NCBI GenBank assembly: GCA_964457925.1
Contig: CAYWGH010000004.1
Location: 124,001 to 188,000 of the forward strand
From: Coneutiohabitans sp964457925
GTDB lineage: Bacteria; Zhuqueibacterota; Zhuqueibacteria; Zhuqueibacterales; Zhuqueibacteraceae
Length of the DNA stretch: 64,000 bases
Direction of reading: 5' to 3'
Positions 24,005-32,421 of this stretch are shown here, one piece after another. The notes below the pieces were generated by a model that ran no database searches, was not told the DNA's origin, and was given only the letters and a program-made list of their open reading frames with translations. Every line of letters starts with the position of its first letter. Position 1 is the first letter of the stretch. The position numbers and the translations under genes are program-made.

Positions 24005-24471
24005 ACTGTGACATCCTCCCGTTGATGATTAGAATGTTGAACTTCCGCAGCAACGCCATGCGCCTGGCAGCCTTCAACCCAAAAACTGCCGTCGGGGCGG
24101 TATTCTTTCTTCCAAATCGGCACGGCATGCTTGATCGTATCAATGGCAAAGCGGCATGCGGCAAAGGCATCAGCGCGATGCGCGCACGCGACAACAATCG
24201 CCACGCTCACTTCGCCGATTTCCATACGGCCAAAGCGATGCGCCATTGCGAGCTTGCGCACCGGCCAGCGCTGGGCGGCTTCCTCCGCAATCTTCTTCAT
24301 TTGCCGCAAGGCCATGGCTTCATACGCTTCGTATTCGAGCGCAATGACTTTTTGGCCGTTGGAATGATTGCGCACGCGCCCCAGAAAAACCACCACGCCG
24401 CCGCTGCCTTCATCGTCGGCATATGAGAGAAGCTCTGCCACGTCGATCGGTTTATTCGTCAACTTGATCAT
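24001..24471 (-). CDS. moaE: Molybdopterin synthase catalytic subunit MoaE
   Basis: Product of 156 residues that, with MoaD-thiocarboxylate, inserts dithiolene sulfur into precursor Z. Segments VVVFLGRVRNHS, LEYEAYEAMA, AHRFGRMEIGE and IDTIKHAVPIWKKE are characteristic; K114 and K121 match the catalytic lysines of the E. coli enzyme. Its start overlaps the end of the upstream Rpn-type gene by 20 bp, and its stop overlaps the DUF77 start. Confidence 0.95.
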   Translation of the reverse strand: MIKLTNKPIDVAELLSYADDEGSGGVVVFLGRVRNHSNGQKVIALEYEAYEAMALRQMKKIAEEAAQRWPVRKLAMAHRFGRMEIGEVSVAIVVACAHRADAFAACRFAIDTIKHAVPIWKKEYRPDGSFWVEGCQAHGVAAEVQHSNHQREDVTV

Positions 24472-25423
24472 GGTTCTCGTTCAAAAGTTCGCGCAACTCC
24501 TGCCAATCCTTGATTTCCAGGAAGCGTACCAGGATGGTATGAATCCGTTTTGTATCGTTGCTCGTGCGAATAACAGCTTCGATATCCGGGGGGATCGAGC
24601 CAAAACGTTTTGGCAGAAGCGCCAGGAGCATGTCCCGTTCAGCTTCGAGCTTGCCTTCGAGTTTGCCTTCGAGCTTGCCCTCTTCCCAACCTTGTTTTTT
24701 CAAAATACTGGTGATCATTTCAACCTCCTGATCTTCTTTGCGCTCGTGTTTGTAAGCGCGAAAAGCTTCCCACTGCGACGCTTCCAAGTTAAAATAGTGC
24801 AGCACAAAATCAAGATATTTGCTGCGGCGCAAACCCCGCACGGGATCGACCAAATCCAGCACGCCTTTCAAAGCGCTGTCCAGCACTTCGATCCAATCGC
24901 GCCGGGAGTAGTGCATGAACGGCAGTAACAAGCGCGCGACGATATTGGCGCTGTTGAGATATTTCTTTGCCGGCAGCGCCCGGAGAAAAATGGCTTCATA
25001 GGTGAAACAATGATAACGCTTGCCCATGAAAGTGCTTTTGGTCTCACGCCGGACGGTTTTGCCTGTAGCCGGGACATTGGGAAAATAGACGAGGGGAGTG
25101 ACGTCACAGTCGTATTGTTCTTCAAGATGGCTGACATAACGCCCCAGGTGATGAATCGAAAATTTATGGGCATCGTGCTGATGTTCCACCAAAAAGATGA
25201 AGGCCAGTTGTTCGTACTTCGCCAGCAACGGCACGTCCATTCGCCGGTAGGAATCCGAAAAATAAGTTTTGATCGTTTCCCTCCGTATCGCTTCGATCTC
25301 CGGTTCATGCCGGAAGAAATTCACGCTTTTGGGCAGCGCAAACGTAATCACAGCCCAGGGATTCTCGACAAAGATCGTTTTGAAATTCTGATCGTGCGAT
25401 TGTTCCGGATCAAAAGCCGCCAT
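24452..25423 (-). CDS. Rpn-type PD-(D/E)XK nuclease / transposase-like protein inside the moa operon
   Basis: Product of 323 residues of the Rpn/YhgA-like group. The N-terminus has HDQNFKTIF, and LAKYEQLAFIFLVEHQHD contains the hydrophobic-E-x-Q motif of the nuclease core. A charged linker near residues 248-260 repeats Lys-Leu-Glu-Gly three times, encoded by three 12-bp units at 24644-24679. Known members cut DNA and promote RecA-independent recombination. It sits between moaD (51 bp upstream) and moaE (20-bp overlap), so it is co-transcribed with them. No terminal repeats are seen. Confidence 0.75.
   Translation of the reverse strand: MAAFDPEQSHDQNFKTIFVENPWAVITFALPKSVNFFRHEPEIEAIRRETIKTYFSDSYRRMDVPLLAKYEQLAFIFLVEHQHDAHKFSIHHLGRYVSHLEEQYDCDVTPLVYFPNVPATGKTVRRETKSTFMGKRYHCFTYEAIFLRALPAKKYLNSANIVARLLLPFMHYSRRDWIEVLDSALKGVLDLVDPVRGLRRSKYLDFVLHYFNLEASQWEAFRAYKHERKEDQEVEMITSILKKQGWEEGKLEGKLEGKLEAERDMLLALLPKRFGSIPPDIEAVIRTSNDTKRIHTILVRFLEIKDWQELRELLNENHDQVDE
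24644..24679 (+). repeat. Three tandem 12-bp units within the Rpn-type gene
   Basis: TTCGAGCTTGCC, TTCGAGTTTGCC and TTCGAGCTTGCC follow one another without gaps. Read on the minus strand they encode a Gly-Lys-Leu-Glu repeat in the hinge between the nuclease core and the C-terminal helices. Such repeats change number by slippage without breaking the frame. Confidence 0.85.
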
Positions 25424-25474
25424 TTCCCCTCCTTTGTGCTCATTGCAATTCTTTCAAAGAACAATGTTTGATTT

Positions 25475-25720
25475 TCAGCCGCCGCTGACCGGCGGGAGCA
25501 GCGCCAGTTCCTTCACTTGCCGCAACGGAACATCCGCCGGCACAAACTCGCCGTCAACGGCAAACGAAATCGATTTGAGATGCGGTTGCAGTTTTGGATA
25601 TTGCGAAGCCAGCGCCTCCGCGATCTGCAACGGCGTCGCGGAATCCAGCGCATCCATCTCAAGCTCGCGCGCGCCCACGGCATCACGCAAGCTCGCAAAG
25701 AGTTGAACAGTGATTTTCAT
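25475..25720 (-). CDS. moaD: Molybdopterin synthase sulfur carrier MoaD
   Basis: Product of 81 residues with the ubiquitin-like fold. It begins MKITVQLFASLRDAVGA and ends PPVSGG with the C-terminal Gly-Gly that is adenylated and thiocarboxylated. It donates sulfur to MoaE. The ATG at 25720 overlaps the stop of the upstream zinc-ribbon gene (ATGA). In most genomes moaE follows directly; here an Rpn-type gene is in between. Confidence 0.95.
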   Translation of the reverse strand: MKITVQLFASLRDAVGARELEMDALDSATPLQIAEALASQYPKLQPHLKSISFAVDGEFVPADVPLRQVKELALLPPVSGG

Positions 25721-26136
25721 GTCGCAGTTTTGGAATACTTCAGCGCTGTGAGATGATTGAATCCTTGATGCTCAGGGTTTTCCGCAAAGCCGCGATAGAT
25801 TGCGCGGCATTGATAGCAAATCGTCACGGTGGGCAGCAGATAATAAAGCGCAAAATCGATGGCAGTGGCGATAAAAAGGCTGAGAAATTTTGTATGATAG
25901 CTGAAGATCACACCGATCGCGAAGATGATGATACCCAAACGCGGATTAAAGTCTTTTTGCAGATAAAAACGCTGATTGCCGCATACCGCGCATTGCTCGA
26001 CTTGCTGCGTTTGCCGGCTGTGCTCGGTAAAGTTCAACGCGATTGGTTTTGCACACTTTTGGCAAATCAGTTGTTGGATATCAGAAGCCGCTTTGTTTTC
26101 GGCGCGGCAATGCGGACAGAGAAATTCAACATTCAT
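25717..26136 (-). CDS. Zinc-ribbon membrane protein, function unknown
   Basis: Product of 139 residues from the ATG at 26136; the earlier ATG at 26172 lies inside the LON-domain gene. Two CxxC pairs at the N-terminus (FLCPHCRAE and ICQKCAKP) suggest one zinc ribbon. A CAVCGNQRFYLQKDFNPRLG motif follows, then two hydrophobic segments (~75-110) and a final CYQCRAIYRGF. The pattern is that of a small membrane protein with cytoplasmic zinc ribbons. The gene is coupled to moaD by a 4-bp overlap, though no functional tie is evident. Confidence 0.7.
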   Translation of the reverse strand: MNVEFLCPHCRAENKAASDIQQLICQKCAKPIALNFTEHSRQTQQVEQCAVCGNQRFYLQKDFNPRLGIIIFAIGVIFSYHTKFLSLFIATAIDFALYYLLPTVTICYQCRAIYRGFAENPEHQGFNHLTALKYSKTAT

Positions 26137-26143
26137 TTTTGGC

Positions 26144-26818
26144 TCAATTGTTTTCGGGATCTTCGGGGACATAACGCATATTCAGCACGATGCGGCGCAA
26201 TTTTTCAGCATAATGCAAGCGATCATCAACGATGCCCTGCACCAGATCCAGCCGCCGTTCGACGGCCGGCGTTTCCAAAAGCTGCTGTTTGTGCTGCACC
26301 GGAATATCAAGTATCGCCGCGACTTGATTGACGATCATCTCAAGAGAGGCGTTGCGATCCCAGCGTTCTTCGTTAACGTCAAGCCCCAAGACTTGGTTGA
26401 AATACGTAAAAAATCTTTCCAGCAGATGATCGCGCGCGCGCAATTGTTCGTGGGTTTCGCGCCGTGAGGGCGCATCATCGAGCACATTCACCAGCGCCGT
26501 GTGATAGGGTTTTTCCTTTACAACTTTCACGATCTCGAAACGGTTTAGGCCGTGTAAAAGAATATTGAAGCGGCCTTGCGGCAATTTTTCGTAGGCCTCG
26601 ATGCGGCCCATGCAACCGATGTTGTAGAGCAAGGGCGCGCCCGAAATATCAGGTTGCCCGCCCTCCTTCAACAAAACCATGCCGATTTGCCGTTCGTTTT
26701 CCAAAACATCCGTCACCATCTGCTTGTAGCGCGGCTCAAAAATATGCAGCGGCAAAAAAACTTTTGGAAAAAAAACAACGTTCGGCAGCGGGAAAATTGG
26801 AATTAGAGTCGTCGCCAT
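26144..26818 (-). CDS. LON-domain (substrate-binding) protein without protease part
   Basis: Product of 224 residues from the ATG at 26818, with GAGGCC upstream. The N-terminal LON (PUA-like) domain shows LIPIFPLPNVVFFP and LPLHIFEPRYKQM, then GCMGRI and GRFNILLHGLNRFEI; the rest is helical. There is no AAA+ or Ser-Lys protease domain. Such stand-alone proteins are common and of unknown role, possibly in protein quality control. It begins a tight run to the zinc-ribbon gene (7 bp) and moaD. Confidence 0.9.
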   Translation of the reverse strand: MATTLIPIFPLPNVVFFPKVFLPLHIFEPRYKQMVTDVLENERQIGMVLLKEGGQPDISGAPLLYNIGCMGRIEAYEKLPQGRFNILLHGLNRFEIVKVVKEKPYHTALVNVLDDAPSRRETHEQLRARDHLLERFFTYFNQVLGLDVNEERWDRNASLEMIVNQVAAILDIPVQHKQQLLETPAVERRLDLVQGIVDDRLHYAEKLRRIVLNMRYVPEDPENN

Positions 26819-26923
26819 GACTGGCCTCACATTCGTGGCGCGGTACAATTGGCCAAACCGGACACGACATATTGCCGGCTTGGTTTCATCTTAAACAAAC
26901 TTGCGCGGAAACGCAACGTTTTC

Positions 26924-27991
26924 CTATTCGCTTTTTTCATCACCAGCAGCCTGCAAGCGCTGCGCCGCCCACAGCGCGGTTTCAGCCAGCATCGGATCAG
27001 CATGATCGATAAACTTTTTCACAATTTCTTGAAACGCCTTCTGACCACTGTTGCCGAGCGCCACAAGAACGTTGCGCATGAAACCGCGCCACTTCGCGCG
27101 TTTGACCGGCGAATTCTTGAATCGCCGGCGAAAATCATCTTCACTCATGTTCACGAAATCATGCAACCGCGGTGCGACAGAGCCGGGGCGCGGCGCAAAA
27201 GCCGTTTCGCGGGACAAGGCGGCCTTGCGATTCCACGGGCACACCTCCTGACAAATATCACAACCGAAAAGATGATTGCCCATCGGTGCGCGCAAGCCTT
27301 GCGGAATCGCGCCGCGCAGTTCAATGGTCAAATAGGAAATGCAGCGGCTCGCATCCAACACATATGGCGCTGCGAAAGCATCTGTCGGGCAGGCGTCGAG
27401 GCAGCGCTGGCACGTGCCGCAACGGTCAGGCGGCGGCGCGTCGATTTCCAGCGCTAAATTGGTGAGCAGCTCGCCGATAAAAAACCAACTGCCCAGCTTT
27501 TGATTGATGAGATTGGTATTTTTGCCGAACCAGCCGATGCCGGCGTATTTCGCAAACACCCGATCGAGCACCGGCCCGGTGTCGACATAAAATTTGCCTT
27601 GATAGTCGGCGCCAACTTTCGTGCGGAGAAACTCGTGTAGCGCTTCCAGCTTTCTGCCCAAGATCTCGTGATAATCATCTCCCCAGGCATAGCGTGAAAT
27701 CCAGCCGCGTTCCGGATCTTTTATATCGAGGGAAAGTGGTTGCGGCGCGTGATAAATCACGCCCATGACGATGACGGATTTCGCCTCCGGCAGAATCTGG
27801 CGTGCATCAAGGCGTTGCGGCAATTGCCGGTGCAAATAGGCCATGTCACCGGCGAAACCGGCGCTCAACCATTTCGGGTAAAATTCCAGTTCATCAAACA
27901 GGGCCACGGGCGCGATACCGAACAACTCGCAGCCGTGCGCATGCGCAAACTCCTGCAATTCTTTTTTAAGCGAGGCTGCAACGGTTATCAT
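26924..27991 (-). CDS. queG: Epoxyqueuosine reductase
   Basis: Product of 355 residues that reduces epoxyqueuosine to queuosine in tRNA. Two 4Fe-4S motifs are seen: CGTCQRCLDACPTDA and CDICQEVCPWNRKA. The N-terminal cobalamin-binding part has RYAWGDDYHEIL and YVDTGPVLDRVFA, with the catalytic Asp. The C-terminal ~60 residues form HEAT-like helices (VALGNSGQKAFQEI), as in the Bacillus and Streptococcus enzymes. The start is the ATG at 27991. queA, queD and folE are elsewhere in the window. Confidence 0.95.
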   Translation of the reverse strand: MITVAASLKKELQEFAHAHGCELFGIAPVALFDELEFYPKWLSAGFAGDMAYLHRQLPQRLDARQILPEAKSVIVMGVIYHAPQPLSLDIKDPERGWISRYAWGDDYHEILGRKLEALHEFLRTKVGADYQGKFYVDTGPVLDRVFAKYAGIGWFGKNTNLINQKLGSWFFIGELLTNLALEIDAPPPDRCGTCQRCLDACPTDAFAAPYVLDASRCISYLTIELRGAIPQGLRAPMGNHLFGCDICQEVCPWNRKAALSRETAFAPRPGSVAPRLHDFVNMSEDDFRRRFKNSPVKRAKWRGFMRNVLVALGNSGQKAFQEIVKKFIDHADPMLAETALWAAQRLQAAGDEKSE

Positions 27992-28062
27992 GTCAACGGG
28001 GAATCATCGACGGTGGTTCACATCAAAAAATGCCGCAATCGCGCCAGCGCAAACCCCAATAC

Positions 28063-28368
28063 TCACACCGCAACTTTTATCTCGCCATCTTCGACTTTAA
28101 CGGCATAGGTTTGCAGCTTTTGCGCGCGATTGAAGAGATTTTCGCCGGTGGTGACATCATATTGCCAACCGTGCCAGGGGCAGGTGACGGTGGTATTTTC
28201 TAATTCTCCTTCATCAAGCGGGCCACGGCGGTGAAGGCATTCCTGTTGCGTCGCGTAGAATTTTCCTGCAATATTGTAAATCGCGATTTCCTTGCCTGCG
28301 ACTTGTACTTTCCTGGCCGAGCCGGCGGGGAGATCCGCTGCTTGACAAACAGTAATGAAATCAGCCAT
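28063..28368 (-). CDS. Rieske-type [2Fe-2S] ferredoxin
   Basis: Product of 101 residues from the ATG at 28368, preceded by GAGG. The cluster ligands are in ECLHRRGPLDEG and CPWHGWQYD (CxH and CxxH). It is a soluble single-domain protein without membrane anchor, like the ferredoxins of dioxygenase systems and NirD-like proteins. It has no oxygenase neighbour, so its partner is unknown. The second half of the first box lacks the disulfide Cys of the bc1 type. Confidence 0.9.
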   Translation of the reverse strand: MADFITVCQAADLPAGSARKVQVAGKEIAIYNIAGKFYATQQECLHRRGPLDEGELENTTVTCPWHGWQYDVTTGENLFNRAQKLQTYAVKVEDGEIKVAV

Positions 28369-28682
28369 GATCCGATCCTCGCTGATAAAGAACAGCACTG
28401 ACCATCAAACAATAGTTGTTTGAGCATCCAAATTAATTTTAGTCTCTTTATAGTTGAATCGTTGCAAAAAAAGCAAAGATTTTTCCCAACGGATTGAAGA
28501 ACCCAACTGATTCAGCTCTCTCATCCGTTGGGTTTTTCAATCCGTTGGAAATTTTTCTTTTGGTTCCGGCTTGTCCGGCTTATGAATAGAAATTCTTGGC
28601 GCCCCTGCAATTTTTCCCGAATTTTGTGTAGCGCAGCCAATTGCACCCCCATGAAAAACTATTCGTCTGGCGCGATACTTGG
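28369..28682. other. Spacer with a large inverted repeat
   Basis: A 314-bp gap between two minus-strand genes. Its main content is the inverted repeat at 28486-28548, listed separately. The flanks are A/T-rich and hold no supported reading frame. Confidence 0.5.
28486..28548. repeat. Inverted repeat with 22-bp arms
   Basis: Arms 28486-28507 and 28527-28548 match at 21 of 22 positions; each arm starts with CCAACGGATTGAA when read from outside. The loop is 19 nt. AATTTTTCTTTT follows on the plus strand, and on the minus strand A- and T-rich sequence follows. It may act as a terminator after the thioesterase gene, or be a small palindromic mobile repeat. Confidence 0.75.
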
Positions 28683-29192
28683 CTACGCCATCTTAGCAAT
28701 TTTGTTTTTCACTTGCAAGCGCGTTGCTCGCCGGACTTCGGCGTCATGCCAACGCCGCTTTTCGGCATCTGTGATGGGAACATATTCCGGCACAACCACC
28801 GGCTTGCCAGATTCGTTGAGCGCGACAAAGGTGAGATAGGCGGAGCTGGTATGCTTGCGCTCACCGGTGTGCAAATTCTCCGACCAAACTTTGACGCCGA
28901 TTTCCATCGAGGTATGAAACGCGCGATTGAGGGCGGCTTTGATGATGATCAAGTCTCCAACTTTTACGGGGTGGCGAAATTCCAGGGAATCGACGCTGGC
29001 GGTCACAACAGCGCGGTGGCAGTGGCGGGAGGCGGCAACGGCTGCGGCGATGTCAATCAAGTGCATGACTTTGCCGCCGAGAATGTTGCCCAGCAGATTG
29101 GCGTCATTCGGCAGAACGATTTCTGACATTTCCGCGGTCGCGGAGGCAGCAAACTCTCTTTGGCTGTCCTCAAGAGGCGCTGAGAAACTCAT
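28683..29192 (-). CDS. Acyl-CoA thioesterase, hotdog fold (YciA/BACH type)
   Basis: Product of 169 residues. The hotdog helix with NLLGNILGGKVMHLID carries the catalytic Asn/Asp region typical of hexameric acyl-CoA thioesterases, followed by ASVDSLEFRHPVKVGDLI. It hydrolyses acyl-CoA to free acid and CoA; chain-length preference cannot be read. The start ATG at 29192 overlaps the stop of the MBL-hydrolase gene (ATGA). Confidence 0.92.
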   Translation of the reverse strand: MSFSAPLEDSQREFAASATAEMSEIVLPNDANLLGNILGGKVMHLIDIAAAVAASRHCHRAVVTASVDSLEFRHPVKVGDLIIIKAALNRAFHTSMEIGVKVWSENLHTGERKHTSSAYLTFVALNESGKPVVVPEYVPITDAEKRRWHDAEVRRATRLQVKNKIAKMA

Positions 29193-30220
29193 GGGCTGAG
29201 GTGAATCTCCATGCCTTCGCGCGCGGCAAAGGCGTGCTTGAAAAGGGTGCGGGCGTACTCCTCGATGTGATCCATATCCTCATCCGTATGGCGCGGGTTA
29301 TGATGAAACAAAATCAACTTTCCAACTTTCGCTTTCTGGGCGACTTCGCAGGCCATGTCGATTGTGCTATGGCCGAAACCTTGCGTGGGAAAATTCGGAT
29401 TGGAATATTGCTCTTGCGTATATTGCGCATCGTGAATCAACACATCTGCGCCGCGCGCAAATTCGATCAGGCGCGAGTCACCGCCGGTATAACCTTCGAT
29501 GTCCGTCGCATACACCACACGCTTGCCGTTGTTGGCAATTTTAAAAACGAACACGCCGTCCTTGGGGTGGGCGTAGCTGCGCAAGATGCTGACAAGCAGA
29601 TCGCCGGTTTGCGCCGCCGGCAGTTCTTCATGCGCGTCATAAATTTTGGGGGCTTTGTCGGAATTGCGGTAAAGCAAACGATCGGAATCCGCCAGGTTTT
29701 CTATGCTTTTCTGCGCATTCAATTCTTCCAACCGTACCGGGCAATAACGCGCCGTCATCGTCAGCGAGATGCTGTCGCGCAAATCCTCCCCCAACAGTTG
29801 CGGGCCATAAACATACAAGCGCGTTTTATTGGAATAGGCCGGCAGGAAAAACGGCAGGGCCTGAATATGATCGTGATGGGTGTGGCTCAACAGGACGGTG
29901 ATGGTGAGCGGCTCGTGAACCGAGGACGGATTCGCCTTGAGCGCGCGTTGATATTCCGACATCAGCAAATCGCCCAAGCCAATCAGCCCGGTGCCGGCAT
30001 CAAGTATGATGCGATGAAAGGCGTTCCGGATTTCCACGCACGAGGTATTGCCGCCATACTTCACGGTGTTCGGTCCGGGCACGGGATAGCTGCCGCGCAC
30101 ACCCCAAAAGCGGATCCACAACTCTTCCGGCATGGGTTGAGCCGGATCGCGTTTTGTTTGCTGCTCCGAGCGATATTGGCTTTGCGCTTGACCTGCGGCA
30201 GGGTTATCGTTGCTGGCCAT
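29189..30220 (-). CDS. MBL-fold metallohydrolase (3',5'-cyclic-nucleotide-like or PhnP-like)
   Basis: Product of 343 residues. The beginning of the domain reads RFWGVRGSYPVPGP and YGGNTSCVEIR, the metal motif is LSHTHHDHIQALPFF, and later VYATDIEGYTG, VLIHDAQYTQEQ and GFGHSTIDMACEVA supply more ligands. The sequence pattern is of the 'WGxRGSxP' group, often found near sensors, with unproven phosphodiesterase activity. The first ~35 residues are a polar extension rich in Gln. The start is the ATG at 30220 behind GGAG. Confidence 0.88.
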   Translation of the reverse strand: MASNDNPAAGQAQSQYRSEQQTKRDPAQPMPEELWIRFWGVRGSYPVPGPNTVKYGGNTSCVEIRNAFHRIILDAGTGLIGLGDLLMSEYQRALKANPSSVHEPLTITVLLSHTHHDHIQALPFFLPAYSNKTRLYVYGPQLLGEDLRDSISLTMTARYCPVRLEELNAQKSIENLADSDRLLYRNSDKAPKIYDAHEELPAAQTGDLLVSILRSYAHPKDGVFVFKIANNGKRVVYATDIEGYTGGDSRLIEFARGADVLIHDAQYTQEQYSNPNFPTQGFGHSTIDMACEVAQKAKVGKLILFHHNPRHTDEDMDHIEEYARTLFKHAFAAREGMEIHLSP

Positions 30221-30340
30221 AGAACTCCTCTCGCGCTGCGAATCCCAAGATTATTCCTACAATGACGAAACTCCCTCCGCGCTACACCTTATCCCTTGAA
30301 CTTTGAGGTATTACATTCCCACCTTCTCAACTGCGTAAAT

Positions 30341-31213
30341 TCAGGAAAGCTTGAAGACCTTTCCCAACAATTCGCGTCCTTTTCCGGATTTTGCGTTCAA
30401 CTCCTCGATTTGTTGAATCAGCTGTTCGGCAATTTTTTGGAAGGCCGCCTGGATTTCGGCCTGGGTATTCTGCGTCACAATCGGCCGGCCTTCATCTCCG
30501 CCCACGCGAATCGCCATGTTCAACGGCACCTCGCCAAGAAACGGCGCTTCGAATTTCCTCGCCGCTTCCTGGCCGCCGCCGTGGGAAAAAATCTCCGTGC
30601 GCTTGCCGCAATGCGGGCAACTGAAGTAACTCATATTTTCGATGACGCCCAACACCGGCACCTCGACTTTGCGAAACATGTTGATGCCCTTCTTGGCGTC
30701 GCTGAGCGCAACATCTTGCGGCGTGGTGACGATCACTGCGCCGGTCAGCGCGACCGCTTGCGAAAGCGTCAACTGCGCATCACCCGTGCCCGGCGGTAAA
30801 TCGACGATCAGGTAATCCAATTCACCCCAATCCACTTCCGTAAGGAACTGTGTGATCATGCGCCCCACCAGCGGCCCGCGCCAAATCACTGCGGTATCGC
30901 CATCATTCACGTAACCGATTGACACGATTTTCAGTCCGAACTTTTCAATCGGTTGAATCCGGCCTTCCGGCGTGGCGGCAAGCTTTGCTTTCATCGTATC
31001 CGTCATCATCGGAACATTTGGACCATAAATGTCGGCGTCAAGCAACCCCACTTTCGCGCCTTTTTGCGCCAGCGCCACCGCGAGATTGACGGACACTGTG
31101 GTTTTGCCCACGCCACCCTTGCCGCTGGCGACGGCGATAATATTCCTCGCGCCCGGCGCCGGACGCGGGCTGGGTTGTGGTTGTATGGGAAAATTGGGAG
31201 AATTCATGCTCAT
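30341..31213 (-). CDS. mrp: Mrp/NBP35 family iron-sulfur carrier P-loop ATPase
   Basis: Product of 290 residues. The deviant Walker A AVASGKGGVGKTTVS lies at about 27-41, then DADIYGPNVPMM, DLPPGTGDAQLT, and the CxxC FSCPHCGKR, which in dimers holds a bridging 4Fe-4S cluster. It delivers Fe-S clusters to apo-proteins. The N-terminal MIP18-like domain of longer Mrp proteins is missing and replaced by a Pro-rich tail. The start is the ATG at 31213 (a second at 31207). A good promoter lies at 31283-31310. Confidence 0.94.
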   Translation of the reverse strand: MSMNSPNFPIQPQPSPRPAPGARNIIAVASGKGGVGKTTVSVNLAVALAQKGAKVGLLDADIYGPNVPMMTDTMKAKLAATPEGRIQPIEKFGLKIVSIGYVNDGDTAVIWRGPLVGRMITQFLTEVDWGELDYLIVDLPPGTGDAQLTLSQAVALTGAVIVTTPQDVALSDAKKGINMFRKVEVPVLGVIENMSYFSCPHCGKRTEIFSHGGGQEAARKFEAPFLGEVPLNMAIRVGGDEGRPIVTQNTQAEIQAAFQKIAEQLIQQIEELNAKSGKGRELLGKVFKLS

Positions 31214-31282
31214 TCACTCAGATCTTTTAAAATGAACTCCATTCATCGTTGCCCCTTATTAAAATTCGCATAAAGTGCGGGC

Positions 31283-31310
31283 AATATAACAAAAAATTTT
31301 GGGTTGTCAA
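31283..31310 (-). promoter_or_regulatory. Sigma70-type promoter for mrp
   Basis: On the minus strand TTGACA (31310-31305), a 16-nt spacer and TATATT (31288-31283). The start of transcription would be near 31276, about 60 nt ahead of the mrp ATG. Confidence 0.6.
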
Positions 31311-31382
31311 ACTTTTTTAAAGCAAGGCTTTGTAGGAATAAAGATACCTGATTTTGCCATAACTCTCCCGCAGAATCCAAAT

Positions 31383-31413
31383 AAAAGGCCTCGAGAGTTC
31401 AGCTCCCGAGGCC
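31383..31413 (-). terminator. Intrinsic terminator after sodB
   Basis: On the minus strand GGCCTCGGGAG (31413-31403) pairs with CTCTCGAGGCC (31397-31387), one G-T pair, loop of five, followed by TTTTATTT. It lies about 60 bp after the sodB stop. Confidence 0.9.
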
Positions 31414-31473
31414 GTGCTTAGGTTCACACCCGCGGTTAGCGGAGTGATGCTTTATTGTTACATCAGGCCAAAT

Positions 31474-32100
31474 CTACTTAACAAACGCTTTGTAGCGATC
31501 GTTGATGCGGCCCCAATGCAGTTTCGCGATGAAATTGTCGATGTATTTCGCGCGGCCCGGCCCGTCTTTGTGATAATACGCATGCTCGAACACATCGCAG
31601 GCGATCAGCGGAATGCCGCCCCAAATCGCGCCATATTGATGTTCATCCACCAAAACGTTGATGAGCTGCTTCGACCACAGCGCATCATAAACCAGCAAGC
31701 CCCAGCCGCTGAGCTTGGCGGAAACCGAGGCGGCTTTGAAATCCGCTTTCCATTTATCAAACGAGCCGAATTGCTTTTCAATCGCCTTCAAAACCTCGGG
31801 GCCTTTGGCGGGATCGCCGTCGCCGCCCAGCACCGCCCAATAAACATCATGCAACAGCGCGCCGGAATGATTCCAGGTGTAGCGGCGTTTCAACTCGCCG
31901 ATCTCGCTGTAATTCCCGTTGGCATCCGCGGGATTGGCTTTATCCAGCGCCTGCTCGATTTTATTCAGCACGGTGACGTAGCCTTTGTGATGCGTATTGT
32001 AATGCCAATCCGAAGTTTCCGGACTAACCACGTCTTTCAGCAATGTTTTCGCTTCTTCGTCGCTGTAGGGACGCGGGGTTAGCTTATATTCGTAAGCCAT
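31474..32100 (-). CDS. sodB: Superoxide dismutase (Fe/Mn type)
   Basis: Product of 208 residues that dismutates superoxide. Metal ligands are H33 (DWHYNTHHKGYV), H84 (HSGALLHDVYW), D169 and H173 (CDVFEHAYYHKDG). The sequence is nearer to archaeal and other iron-type cambialistic enzymes than to E. coli SodB; the metal cannot be fixed from sequence alone. The start is the ATG at 32100 behind TTAGGAGGATGTC. It is a single-gene unit with its own promoter and terminator. Confidence 0.95.
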   Translation of the reverse strand: MAYEYKLTPRPYSDEEAKTLLKDVVSPETSDWHYNTHHKGYVTVLNKIEQALDKANPADANGNYSEIGELKRRYTWNHSGALLHDVYWAVLGGDGDPAKGPEVLKAIEKQFGSFDKWKADFKAASVSAKLSGWGLLVYDALWSKQLINVLVDEHQYGAIWGGIPLIACDVFEHAYYHKDGPGRAKYIDNFIAKLHWGRINDRYKAFVK

Positions 32101-32183
32101 GACATCCTCCTAAAGTATTGCAGGTGAATATTCCCGGCAAAGTTTATTGTAGTGGCATGCTTCGGGAAAATTTTAATGCCTGC

Positions 32184-32212
32184 AATATCGCAAATTCAAG
32201 GCGGAATGTCAA
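32184..32212 (-). promoter_or_regulatory. Sigma70-type promoter for sodB
   Basis: On the minus strand TTGACA (32212-32207), a 17-nt spacer, and GATATT (32189-32184; four of six consensus). Transcription would start near 32177, about 77 nt before the sodB ATG. Confidence 0.55.
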
Positions 32213-32333
32213 CCGTGGAGTTTCGGCGCTTGACTTTGCCAGCTTTTTGTGTATCTTGAACCCGCGATTTGCATTTCATCCTGCCTGGGCAAAAATAACG
32301 AATCCCTGTGGTCTGATAATATCTGGCCGTTAC

Positions 32334-32420
32334 ATGATCGGTCGAACCATCTCTCATTACAAAATCATCGCCAAACTCGGCGAAGGCGGCAACTTGTCCC
32401 GCAGGCAGGAGAGACACTAA
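32334..32420 (+). pseudogene. Fragment: first 20 codons of a Ser/Thr protein kinase gene
   Basis: Starts ATG ATC GGT and reads MIGRTISHYKIIAKLGEGG, the usual opening of Hanks-type kinases up to the glycine loop, then departs into NLSRRQERH and stops at 32418-32420. The next 95-codon frame begins with almost the same words two bases later. It is a broken copy, probably left by recombination between two kinase genes. Confidence 0.7.
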
Positions 32421-32421
32421 T

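Noticed and set aside
29201..30265. 354-codon frame antisense to the MBL-hydrolase gene
   Set aside because: The minus-strand gene has all metal ligands; the plus frame has no similarity to anything.
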